Part shown: positions 18,827-26,706 of the stretch, in pieces
How positions within the stretch are numbered: the stretch's first letter is position 1
Layout: each line of letters begins with the position of its first letter
Assembly: GCF_018398315.1 (NCBI RefSeq)
Contig: NZ_JAHBRW010000001.1
Coordinates: 2,228,001-2,292,000, forward strand
Direction of reading: 5' to 3'
Origin: Chelatococcus sp. YT9
GTDB lineage: Bacteria > Pseudomonadota > Alphaproteobacteria > Rhizobiales > Beijerinckiaceae
DNA length: 64,000 bases
Translations under genes and position numbers: made by a program
The notes under the pieces: model-generated
Seen by the model: only the letters and a program-made list of their open reading frames with translations
Databases searched by the model: none
Told to the model about the DNA's origin: nothing

Positions 18827-19942
18827 TCATTGTCGCTGAATGCGGCCGTCCTTGACCTCGACGATAAAGGGCGTGCTGAGCGCCTGGCCGGTCTTGTCGA
18901 ACTTGAGCTCACCGCGCGGCGTGGTCCAGGTATCCTGGTGAATGAGCGCAGCCAGCTTGGCGACATCTGTCGTGCCGGCTTTCTGGATAGCCTGGGTGGC
19001 GACGCGTGCGCCCTCGAACCACAACAGCTCGAGCTTTTCCGGAGCAATGCCCACTTTGGCCTTGTAAGCCTCGACAAACGCCGCATTCTCCGCGCCGGGC
19101 ATGCTGGGGACATAGATGTCAGTGCAGATTGCGCCCTCTGCGCCGCCGCCAGCCAGCTCGACGGCACGCGCGTTCAGGATGCCGGGCGCAAGCACCAGAT
19201 ATTTGGGCTTATAGCCCAGCTCCTTGGCGACCCGCATGATATTGCCGTATTGCTCGACGTTATTGCCGGCAAGATAGAGCATCTCCGCTCCCGAGGCCTT
19301 CGCGGCTGTAACGAGCCCGCTATAGTCGCTGGACGAGGTGTCGTAGAGCTGGTTGAACACGACCCTATTGTCCGGATCTTTGGGGAACATGGCGCGCAGC
19401 CCGGCCAAATAGGCGCGGCCCGTGTCGTTATTCTCGCCGATATAAGCAATGCCCTTGGGGTTTGCTTTCTGCATGTATTCGACAAGGACATCGCCGTCCA
19501 TCTTCACAGTGGAATTGAACCGGAAAACCTTGTCGTAGCCGGAGGTGGTCACGTCCGGATGCTTCGCGGCAACCGGAAGATAAAGCAGTTCCTCGGCAGT
19601 GGCGATCGGCAGTCCGGCGAGTGCGACGGTGCTGCCATAGGGACCGATGACGATCTTGACATTGTCCTGGTCGACCAGCCGCTGCATGCCGCTGACGCCC
19701 TCGACCGGTGAATTGCCGTCGTCGTAGACGACAAGCTCGAAGGGCCGGCCATTGAGGCCGCCCTTGGCATTGGCCATGTCGATCGCGATCTTGGCTGCCT
19801 CGACGGCCTGGCTGCCAAGAACGGTACGAACGGGAGCAAGCATGCCGATCTTCACCGGCTCTCCCTGCGCCTGCGCCAGGGGCGCAAAAGTCGTGGTGGC
19901 CAGGATGATCGCCCCCGCCGCCAAAAGATGTCGCCGCAACAT
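18827..19942 (-). CDS. ABC transporter periplasmic substrate-binding protein, LivK type
   Basis: A 371-residue type I periplasmic binding protein. A signal peptide (about residues 1-25) ends in ...LAQAQG. The mature part starts VKIGMLAPVRTVLGSQAVEA, and GPYGSTVALAGLPIA and GENNDTGRAYLAG are family segments. It captures the transported compound for LivH/LivMG/LivF. The ligand is unknown; since the importer shares TetR-type operators with a long acyl-CoA pathway, a carboxylic acid is more likely than leucine. It is the first gene of its operon, and two 14-bp palindromes lie 56-111 bases upstream. Confidence 0.9.
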   Translation of the reverse strand: MLRRHLLAAGAIILATTTFAPLAQAQGEPVKIGMLAPVRTVLGSQAVEAAKIAIDMANAKGGLNGRPFELVVYDDGNSPVEGVSGMQRLVDQDNVKIVIGPYGSTVALAGLPIATAEELLYLPVAAKHPDVTTSGYDKVFRFNSTVKMDGDVLVEYMQKANPKGIAYIGENNDTGRAYLAGLRAMFPKDPDNRVVFNQLYDTSSSDYSGLVTAAKASGAEMLYLAGNNVEQYGNIMRVAKELGYKPKYLVLAPGILNARAVELAGGGAEGAICTDIYVPSMPGAENAAFVEAYKAKVGIAPEKLELLWFEGARVATQAIQKAGTTDVAKLAALIHQDTWTTPRGELKFDKTGQALSTPFIVEVKDGRIQRQ

Positions 19943-19997
19943 GTATCGCCTCCCTGCAGTCCGGCTTCTATGGCCCGGAACGAGCGCAGACTATGAC

Positions 19998-20011
19998 AGA
20001 GCGGTCGCTCT
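19998..20011. promoter_or_regulatory. TetR-type operator, copy 1
   Basis: AGAGCGGTCGCTCT, a 6+2+6 palindrome in the divergent promoter region between the binding-protein gene and the hydratase at 20089. It is identical to copies at 29152 and 29185 beside the TetR gene. Its centre is 42 bases from copy 2. Confidence 0.8.
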
Positions 20012-20039
20012 CGTCAAGCATCTCACGGCATGACTTTAC

Positions 20040-20053
20040 AGAGCGCTCGCTCT
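20040..20053. promoter_or_regulatory. TetR-type operator, copy 2
   Basis: AGAGCGCTCGCTCT differs from the other copies by one central base. It is 35 bases upstream of the hydratase start at 20089, a position from which a bound repressor could block that gene's promoter. Confidence 0.78.
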
Positions 20054-20088
20054 CGTCTATCTCCAAGAAAAATGGAGATGAGACGCCC

Positions 20089-20889
20089 ATGTCCCACGTT
20101 GATCTTTCCGTCGAGGATGCTGTTGCTGTCCTGCGCATTTCCAACCCCCCCCACGGCTACATGAACGATTCCGTGACGGATGAGCTGCACCGCGCACTTC
20201 GGCGCACCATCGCGCGGCCTGACGTGAAAGTGATCGTGCTGACGGGCGGCGAGCCGGATGTGTTCATCCAGCATTTCGATCTTCATGATGTCGAAGCCGT
20301 TGTCCGCAAATTGAACGAGCGTGGTGACCGCTTCGGTGACGGGGCGCATGTTCCCGAACGTGCAATCGATGTGATGCTGCGGCGCATCGACATGTCGCCC
20401 AAACCCGTCATTGCCGCCATCAACGGAAACGCGATGGGAGGAGGCCTGGAGCTGGCGCTCGCTTGCGATTTTCGACTGGCGCAGGATGGCGACTATCTGA
20501 TCGGCCTGCCCGAGATCCGCATTGGAGCCTTGCCTGGCGCCGGCGGCACCCAGCGGCTCGCCCGCATCGTCGGGCCGGCGCGCGCGCTCGATCTCGTGCT
20601 GCATGGGCGTCGGTTGTCCCCGCGGGAGGCCCTCGCGGCCGGCATCGTCATCGAGGTGACGGATGGACCGGTACTCGAGCGAGCCATGGAGCGCGCGCGC
20701 GATCTCGCCTCGATCCCCTCCAATGCGCTCGCCTCGGTGAAGCGCCTGATCCGCGAGACGGCCGAGCGGCCACTCTATGAGGGCCTCGACGTGGAACGCA
20801 CGTTGTTCATGGATTTGCTGGCCCAGCCGGAAGCCCTGGAGATGGTCTCCGCGCTCAACGCCCGTGGCGGTGACTTCCGCACGGTATAA
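20089..20889 (+). CDS. Enoyl-CoA hydratase/isomerase family protein with altered oxyanion motif
   Basis: A 266-residue crotonase-fold protein. The second oxyanion element GNAMGGGLELALACD and the base Glu142 in GLPEIRIGALPGAGGTQRL are normal. The first element, usually F-x-A-G-x-D, reads VFIQHFDLHD (58-67), so Ala-Gly is replaced by Gln-His. The second catalytic glutamate is Asp168. It may hydrate or isomerise an unusual acyl-CoA, but the reaction cannot be named. The start at 20089 is used because the open frame further upstream runs through the operators. It is a single gene, divergent from the liv operon and convergent with the racemase gene. Confidence 0.8.
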   Translation: MSHVDLSVEDAVAVLRISNPPHGYMNDSVTDELHRALRRTIARPDVKVIVLTGGEPDVFIQHFDLHDVEAVVRKLNERGDRFGDGAHVPERAIDVMLRRIDMSPKPVIAAINGNAMGGGLELALACDFRLAQDGDYLIGLPEIRIGALPGAGGTQRLARIVGPARALDLVLHGRRLSPREALAAGIVIEVTDGPVLERAMERARDLASIPSNALASVKRLIRETAERPLYEGLDVERTLFMDLLAQPEALEMVSALNARGGDFRTV

Positions 20890-20960
20890 GGACGGTTGGC
20901 GGTTGACCTACACGGAAAGGCGTGGGGTGACCCCGTGCCTTCCGCTGCGATGATGGGGAC

Positions 20961-22067
20961 TTATGCCCATTCCGCCAGGATCGTCGCAGCGTCGGTGTCG
21001 CGTGCCAGGCCGGTCTGGATCTGTCCGGGCGTGCGGCTGAAGCGCGGCGCCGGTGATGGTTGCAACAAGCCGTCCACTGTCCCGAAGGTGCCTCGCTCCA
21101 CGAGATGCGGATGGGTGTGAGCTTCGTTCAATGTCAGCACCGGCATGACACAGGCGTCCGATCCATCGAAAACCTCCTGCCAATGCGCCAGCGGTTGTGC
21201 CTTGATCACCGCTGCGATCCGGGCCCGAAGCGCCGGCCAGTGGGTGCGCTCCTCCCGCGGTGGCAGTGTCGCCGCATCGAGGCCGAGGCCTTCGAGGAAC
21301 ATGAGCCAGAAGCGGCCCTCGAAGGCGCCGGCGGCGATATGGCGGCCGTCGGCTGTCTCATAGGTGCCATACCAGGGCGCGCCGCCGTCGAGGATGTTTT
21401 GGCCGCGTTCCGTCAGCCACGAACCTTGGGCGAGAAAGCCGTAGAACTGTGCCATCAGCGCGCTCGCGCCATCGACCATGGCCGCATCGACCACCTGGCC
21501 CTGACCCGTGGCGCGGGCGTGGAGGAGAGCGCATGCGACGCCGAAGGCGAGGAACATGGCTCCTCCGCCGAAGTCCCCGACAAGGTTGAGAGGCGGCACG
21601 GGCGCACGTCCGTCTTCGCCGATGCTGTCGAGGACGCCCGTCAATGCGATATAATTGATATCGTGCCCGGCGGTGCGGGCGAGGGGGCCGGATTGTCCCC
21701 AGCCGGTAATCCGCCCATAGACGAGACGCGGATTGTCCGCGAGGCAGGCCTCCGGGCCAAGGCCGAGGCGCTCCATCACTCCTGGCCGGTAGCCCTCGAT
21801 GAGGATATCCGCGCGTGCGATCAGCGCCCTGGCCTCGGCCCGCGCGTCCAGCGCCTTGAGATCGAGCGTCAGCGTCCGGCGCCCGCGCAGCGTCGGGTCG
21901 AGTTCCGCTGGCAGGTCGACCGCGGCATCACCCGCCATCGGCCGCTCGATGCGGACGACATCAGCGCCCATGTCTGACAGCAGCATGCCGCAGAAGGGCG
22001 CCGGGCCGACACCCTCCATCTCGATGACGCGCACACCTGAGAGCGGTCCGGAGGCGCGCGCGCTCAC
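20961..22067 (-). CDS. Alpha-methylacyl-CoA racemase-type enzyme (CaiB/BaiF family)
   Basis: A 368-residue type III CoA-transferase-fold protein. It carries the catalytic set of alpha-methylacyl-CoA racemase at the spacing of the Mycobacterium tuberculosis enzyme: His135 in AGHDINYIALTG, Asp165 in VGDFGGGAMFLAFG and Glu250 in GAFEGRFW. (The mycobacterial residues are His126, Asp156 and Glu241, a constant offset of nine.) It probably interconverts 2R- and 2S-methylacyl-CoA esters so that a stereospecific dehydrogenase can act. The GTG start at 22067 overlaps the stop of the acyl-CoA dehydrogenase upstream (GTGA). It is last in the operon beginning at 29108. Confidence 0.82.
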   Translation of the reverse strand: MSARASGPLSGVRVIEMEGVGPAPFCGMLLSDMGADVVRIERPMAGDAAVDLPAELDPTLRGRRTLTLDLKALDARAEARALIARADILIEGYRPGVMERLGLGPEACLADNPRLVYGRITGWGQSGPLARTAGHDINYIALTGVLDSIGEDGRAPVPPLNLVGDFGGGAMFLAFGVACALLHARATGQGQVVDAAMVDGASALMAQFYGFLAQGSWLTERGQNILDGGAPWYGTYETADGRHIAAGAFEGRFWLMFLEGLGLDAATLPPREERTHWPALRARIAAVIKAQPLAHWQEVFDGSDACVMPVLTLNEAHTHPHLVERGTFGTVDGLLQPSPAPRFSRTPGQIQTGLARDTDAATILAEWA

Positions 22068-23200
22068 AGTGATCGCCCGATGATTTCCTTCATGATCTCG
22101 TTGGTGCCGCCATAGATACGCGTGACACGGGCGTCCGCGAAGGCGCGCGCGACGGGATATTCCACCATATACCCGTAGCCGCCATGCAGCTGCAGGCAGT
22201 GATCGATGAGCTTGCACATGAAATCGGTGGACCAATATTTGGCCATGGCTGCGGTCTTGCTGTCGAGCTTGCCGTCGCAGACCAGCTCAAGGCAGCGATC
22301 CACAAAGACGCGTCCGATCTGAAGCTCTGTCTGCAATTCGGCCAGGGTGAAGCGATTGGCCTGGAACTCGATGATCTGCTTGCCGAAGGCTTTGCGCTCC
22401 TTCACATAGCGGAGGGTTTCCTCGAGCACCCCCTCGGCCGTGGCTATGGCGGCCACCGCGATCTGGATACGCTCCCACGGCAGTTCCTGCATCAGCTGCG
22501 TGAAGCCCTCGCCCTCCGCTCCGAGAAGATTGGAAACCGGCACGCGGACATTGTCGAAGAACAATTCGCAGGTGTCCTGGGCCTTGTTGCCCAGCTTGTG
22601 CAGCGGCGCGCCCTTGCTGAAGCCCGGCCTGTCGGCTTCCACCAGCAGCATGGATACGCCCTTGGAGCGCTGGGTCGGGTCCGTCTTGACGGCCAGCGCA
22701 ACGAGATCGCAGTTGTGGCCGTTGCTGATGAAGGTCTTCTGACCGTTGACGATATAGTGGTCGCCGTCACGCACAGCCGATGTCTTGATATTGGCGAGGT
22801 CGGAGCCAGCGGCCGGTTCGGTAAGGCCGGCGGCGGCGATGACCTCGCCGCTGATTAGGCCGGGCAACCAGCGCTGCTTCAATTCTTCGGAACCATAGGT
22901 CACGATATAGGGGGCGGCTATTTCCGAATGCACGGAAAAGCCGGGGCCGCTGAAGCCGAGGCGCGCCTGCTCCTCGAAGATGATGGCCGCGTAACGCCGG
23001 TCGAGGCCAAGGCCGCCGTATTCCTCCGGAGCCGATGTACAGAGAAGGCCCGCGGCTCCCGCTTTCTGCCAGAGCTCCCGGGGCACATAGCCCTGTTCCT
23101 CCCACGCCGCGTGATAAGGCGCAACCTCGCGCTCAAAGAAGCGACGCACGAGATCGCGGAAGGTTTCATGATCGCTGTCATAGATGGTGCGTTCGATCAT
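22064..23200 (-). CDS. Acyl-CoA dehydrogenase, long-chain (LCAD/ACADL) type
   Basis: A 378-residue FAD-dependent acyl-CoA dehydrogenase. The catalytic glutamate is in the LCAD/isovaleryl-CoA dehydrogenase position, Glu243 in LPWERIQIA. The usual MCAD position is glycine in YGGTNEIMKEIIGRSL (from 363), an arrangement found in mammalian LCAD. AGLTEPAAGSDLANIKT and LQLHGGYGYMVEYPVARAF are standard family blocks. LCAD-type enzymes accept long and 2-methyl-branched acyl-CoAs, which agrees with the racemase next door. It passes electrons to ETF. A good Shine-Dalgarno (GGAG) precedes the ATG at 23200. Confidence 0.9.
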   Translation of the reverse strand: MIERTIYDSDHETFRDLVRRFFEREVAPYHAAWEEQGYVPRELWQKAGAAGLLCTSAPEEYGGLGLDRRYAAIIFEEQARLGFSGPGFSVHSEIAAPYIVTYGSEELKQRWLPGLISGEVIAAAGLTEPAAGSDLANIKTSAVRDGDHYIVNGQKTFISNGHNCDLVALAVKTDPTQRSKGVSMLLVEADRPGFSKGAPLHKLGNKAQDTCELFFDNVRVPVSNLLGAEGEGFTQLMQELPWERIQIAVAAIATAEGVLEETLRYVKERKAFGKQIIEFQANRFTLAELQTELQIGRVFVDRCLELVCDGKLDSKTAAMAKYWSTDFMCKLIDHCLQLHGGYGYMVEYPVARAFADARVTRIYGGTNEIMKEIIGRSL

Positions 23201-23240
23201 TGGTGTCGGTCTCCTGCCGCGAGACGGCTATTATTGGTTT

Positions 23241-24047
23241 TCAGACGAAACGAGGCGCGCGTTTTTCCATGAAGGCGCGGACACCTTCTTCGAAATCCGC
23301 GGATGCGTTGAGGCGTGCGTTGGTATCGCGCTCGAAATCGAGCTGTTCATCCAGCGTATGATTGCCCCCGCGATCTATTGCTTCGGCGACGAGCGCCAGC
23401 GCCGCGCGCGGCCCGTTTGCGAGGTGCCGGGCGACGGTCTCCACCGCGCCGGCAAGTTCTCCGTCAGGAACGGCTTTCCAGATGAGCCCCCATTCTGCCG
23501 CGGTCTCCGCCGGAAGTCTCTCCCCGAGCATGGTGAGCCCTATCGCGCGGGCGCGACCGACGAGGTGCGGCAGCATCCATGTGCAGCCGCAATCCGGGAT
23601 CAGTCCGAGCTTCGGTGTGAAGACCTGGACGAAGGACGCGGAGTGGGATGCAATGACGATGTCGCCTGCCAGCGCGACGCCGACGCCACCGCCCGCCGCC
23701 ACGCCGTTCACAGCGATCACCTTGGGCTTCGGGAGAGTGTACAGCGCGCGGATCAGCGCGTTGGTCTCCTTCTCCATGACCTCCCGCGTCACGGCGGAGC
23801 GCTCCTCCCGGCTCGTGCCAAGGCCGGTCAGGGGGTCGCCGAGGTCCATGCCGGCGCAAAAGCCGCGTCCCGCTCCGGTGAGCACGAGCACGCGCGCCTG
23901 CGGATCATCCCGAACCTGCGCCAGGGCCTGCAGGAGTTCGGCGATCATCGCCCGCGTCAGGGCGTTCAGAACATCGGGGCGCTTGAGAGTCAGTCGCGCT
24001 ACGCCGCTCTCGACGACAAGATCAATGGTGGTAAAGTTCTCTGGCAT
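23241..24047 (-). CDS. Enoyl-CoA isomerase/hydratase of the PaaG type
   Basis: A 268-residue crotonase-fold protein with FCAGMDLGDPL (63-73) and NGVAAGGGVGVALAGD. In place of the hydratase glutamate segment it has FTPKLGLIPDCGCTWMLPHLVG. The conserved Asp152 in IPDCG is the residue used by PaaG-type isomerases, so double-bond isomerisation is more likely than hydration. The ATG at 24047 is preferred to the GTG at 24053 because AGGA is correctly spaced only for the ATG. It is an interior gene of the TetR-controlled minus-strand operon. Confidence 0.82.
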   Translation of the reverse strand: MPENFTTIDLVVESGVARLTLKRPDVLNALTRAMIAELLQALAQVRDDPQARVLVLTGAGRGFCAGMDLGDPLTGLGTSREERSAVTREVMEKETNALIRALYTLPKPKVIAVNGVAAGGGVGVALAGDIVIASHSASFVQVFTPKLGLIPDCGCTWMLPHLVGRARAIGLTMLGERLPAETAAEWGLIWKAVPDGELAGAVETVARHLANGPRAALALVAEAIDRGGNHTLDEQLDFERDTNARLNASADFEEGVRAFMEKRAPRFV

Positions 24048-24077
24048 CGCCACGTCCTGTCATACCGTTCTGTGTTT

Positions 24078-24920
24078 TCACGATGAGAAACGGAAATAAT
24101 CGGGCTTGGAGACCGCCCACACATCTCCCCATAACTGCTGCCCGCCGTCGATCGTCAATACTTCGCCTGTCACGAAGCGCGAAGATGGCAGCGCGAGATA
24201 GATGCAACCCTCGACAATTTCCGTGGAACTGGCCGGACGGCGCTGGACGTTGGCGTCTGTGCGGATCCTGGCTTGCACATCCGGGGGGTATTGCTCCAGA
24301 GCGCCCGTGTCGACGATGCCTGGTGCGAGACAGTTGATGCGTATGCCGAGCGGCGCCCATTCGATCGCGAGCGTCTTGGAGAGATAGATGACCCCGGCCC
24401 GTGCGGCGACGGAATGTGCCATGCCGGGAATGCCCCGCCAGATATCAAGGACGACATTCACGATTCGTCCTTCCTCCGTGCGGTCGCGCCAGCGCTGAGC
24501 CGTGGCCTGCATCATGTTCCAGGTGCCGTTGAGATTGGTGTCGATGACCGCGTGCCACCCCTTGGGTGAGAGATCGATAGCCGGCTGGACGAACTGCCCG
24601 CCGCCGTTGTTCACAAGGATATCGATCCGACCAAGCCTGGCGAAAACCTCATCGAGCATGGCCGCGATCTGACCGGGCTCACGGATCGAGCAGGCATGCG
24701 AATGCGCTGCCCCGCCGCGGCTCCGGATCAGGGCTACGGTCTCCGCCAGCGGTTCAGGCCGGCGTCCGCACAATACGACGGTGGCCCCAAGCCGCGCCAT
24801 GGTGATGGCGATTGAGCGTCCGAGGCCCGTGCCGCCGCCGGTGACGAGCGCGACCTGCCCCGCGAGCACATCCTCGCGAAAGCTCAGCGGCGCGGTGAAG
24901 GGGTCATCGCTTTCAGCCAA
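24078..24920 (-). CDS. SDR oxidoreductase resembling peroxisomal trans-2-enoyl-CoA reductase (PECR)/dienoyl-CoA reductase
   Basis: A 280-residue short-chain dehydrogenase/reductase. Nucleotide binding is by VTGGGTGLG (26-34), followed by ILVNNGGGQF. The usual YxxxK active-site segment reads AHSVAARAGVIYLSKTLAIEW, matching the HSxAARAGV form in mammalian PECR. It lacks the canonical tyrosine there, suggesting an enoyl-CoA or 2,4-dienoyl-CoA reductase rather than an alcohol dehydrogenase. The start appears to be a TTG at 24920 that overlaps the stop of the CoA-transferase gene; no in-frame ATG lies near. It may remove awkward double bonds during beta-oxidation. Confidence 0.75.
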   Translation of the reverse strand: MAESDDPFTAPLSFREDVLAGQVALVTGGGTGLGRSIAITMARLGATVVLCGRRPEPLAETVALIRSRGGAAHSHACSIREPGQIAAMLDEVFARLGRIDILVNNGGGQFVQPAIDLSPKGWHAVIDTNLNGTWNMMQATAQRWRDRTEEGRIVNVVLDIWRGIPGMAHSVAARAGVIYLSKTLAIEWAPLGIRINCLAPGIVDTGALEQYPPDVQARIRTDANVQRRPASSTEIVEGCIYLALPSSRFVTGEVLTIDGGQQLWGDVWAVSKPDYFRFSS

Positions 24921-26706
24921 GGAATAGTCCTTTCGGGTCGAGCTGGCGCGCGAGGCTGATCTCCTCCGCTTCCGGCGCCGGTTCGAGGCGGACGTCGTCA
25001 GCGACGGCGAGTTCCCAGCCCGTCTTGGCGACCGCCATGGCGATGAGGTCGGTTTTGGAGTGGCCATCCCGGGCGAGCACCCGCGACAGCGCGAATTCCC
25101 CATCACCGCCCTGGCGCTCCAGCGCGCCGAGCTCGGTCACGATGGTTCGCACGGCCCGGCCGGGGGTTGTGATGAAATGGACCGCCTCGACAAGGCGCTT
25201 GGGCGAATGGGCCATGGTGACAAGCACTTCCGAGGCGCCGCTGCCGATATCATTGGCGCCGCCGGAACCGGTGAGCATGAAGTCCGGAAGTTTAGAGGTA
25301 TTGAGATTGCCGGCCCGGTCGACCTGCGCGGCGCCGAGCACGCCCACAGCCCGGTTGCGCGGCCCCCCTGTCAGCACGCCGAGCGTGGTCAGGGCATCGG
25401 TTTCCATGAGGCCGCCGGACATGTTGCGGTAATTGAACAGGAAGGGGTCGGCAGGGGAGGGCACATAGCCGTACATGCCGGCCTCAACCATCAACGGCAC
25501 GTTGTGCCCGTTCTGCCGCTCGAGCAGCGAGGCCATCCAGGCGGCGAGCGAAGAGATGCCGAGGCCGGCGAGGATGCACGACAGTTCTCCGCTACGCAGC
25601 CGCTCGCGCAGGACGCGCGTGGCCAGGATGGCGTGGCGCTCGTTCTCGGATGAGGCGCGCGCCTCCGCGGGGCCGGCGAGTTCCGGCCATTCGAGCCGCC
25701 ATCCATCCTTCGCCCTGCGTCCGCGCAACGCGTGAACGCGTTCAGATCCGAGCTTCGCAAGATAGGCTTCGTGGCTCCCGCAGCCAAGGATCCATTCCTG
25801 CGACCAGCGATCGAGCGCGTCCGGGGTCTTCCCGGCGTGCCGCAGCTCTTCGAGAAAGGCGTAATCGTCCGGATAGCCCGGCACCTCCGGCACCGCGTCG
25901 CCCGGAAGGGAATTGGGGTGGCCACCGAGCGGCACTCCACAGACCGCTGCGACGCAATGGCCAGGTATCTGTACCTGGTGCGAATAGCGGCTGATGAAAT
26001 CATCCTCCACAATGCGCTCGGCCGTGACGATCACAGCACGTCGCGCCGCGAAGGCAGCCCAGGCGCCATCGTAGAACGGCGGACAGATAATGGCATTGCC
26101 GAAGCGGTCGGCCGCGAGCGCATGCACGAATGTGACGTCGGGCGCGAAAGGCGCCACCACCGTGGCGGCCGCATCGCCAAACGGGTTGTCGATCGTCGCG
26201 ACCTGTCCGCTCGCGGCGAGTTCGGTCGCCATGTCGCTGCCGGCGAGCGAGCCCGTCGGCATGAAGGGCAGGCCGAGCGCCGCCGCCATCAGGCGCTGCT
26301 TGAGGGTGAGCAGCGACCAGCTCTCGAAGGCAACCGAGCCGTCGCGGGCCGCCTGCACGTAAAGGGGATGCGGCGCGGGCGTCGGAAAGGTAAGCGCGTG
26401 GATCGAGGCGATGACCTTTTTTACGAGCCCCGCGCGAATAAGCGGGGCGTGCTGATTGGCTATCGCGGGAGCGGCGAGCGTGAATCCCGGGTCGCGCGAC
26501 CAGAACTGCCTCGCGACCTCGAACATCGCAGCATTGGGCCGGGCCATTGAGCCGCCGAAATAGAGCGTATCGCCCGGCCGCACGTGACGCGCCACCGCAT
26601 CCTTGAGGGTGGTAACCCGGTTGCTGCCGGCGGGTTGCGCCTTGAAAGAGGCCCAACGGGCGGCAATCGCGTCAGTATCGGCAAATGTCACGGGAGCAGC
26701 CGTCAT
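24913..26706 (-). CDS. Single-chain CoA-transferase, glutaconate CoA-transferase (GctA-GctB) type
   Basis: A 597-residue protein joining the two subunits of a class I CoA-transferase. Residues 31-330 match GctA (VTTLKDAVARHVRPGDTLYF, AALGLPFMPTGSLAGSDM, IDNPFGD, QEWILGCGSHEAYLAKLG). Residues about 355-597 match GctB (VPLMVEAGMYGY, RAVGVLGAAQVDRAGNLN, FMLTGSGGANDI). Glu408 in VEAG aligns with the glutamate that carries CoA in GctB. IpdAB-type relatives act as hydrolases on ring-derived CoA esters, so both CoA transfer and C-C cleavage are possible. The gene overlaps the ligase gene upstream (ATGA) and the SDR gene downstream. Confidence 0.8.
   Translation of the reverse strand: MTAAPVTFADTDAIAARWASFKAQPAGSNRVTTLKDAVARHVRPGDTLYFGGSMARPNAAMFEVARQFWSRDPGFTLAAPAIANQHAPLIRAGLVKKVIASIHALTFPTPAPHPLYVQAARDGSVAFESWSLLTLKQRLMAAALGLPFMPTGSLAGSDMATELAASGQVATIDNPFGDAAATVVAPFAPDVTFVHALAADRFGNAIICPPFYDGAWAAFAARRAVIVTAERIVEDDFISRYSHQVQIPGHCVAAVCGVPLGGHPNSLPGDAVPEVPGYPDDYAFLEELRHAGKTPDALDRWSQEWILGCGSHEAYLAKLGSERVHALRGRRAKDGWRLEWPELAGPAEARASSENERHAILATRVLRERLRSGELSCILAGLGISSLAAWMASLLERQNGHNVPLMVEAGMYGYVPSPADPFLFNYRNMSGGLMETDALTTLGVLTGGPRNRAVGVLGAAQVDRAGNLNTSKLPDFMLTGSGGANDIGSGASEVLVTMAHSPKRLVEAVHFITTPGRAVRTIVTELGALERQGGDGEFALSRVLARDGHSKTDLIAMAVAKTGWELAVADDVRLEPAPEAEEISLARQLDPKGLFLG

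Noticed and set aside
20924-20939. GTGGGGTGACCCCGTG near the hydratase 3' end, considered as a terminator
   Set aside because: The arms GGGGT/ACCCC leave a one-base loop, so no stable RNA hairpin forms, and there is no T-run. It could be a chance palindrome between convergent genes.
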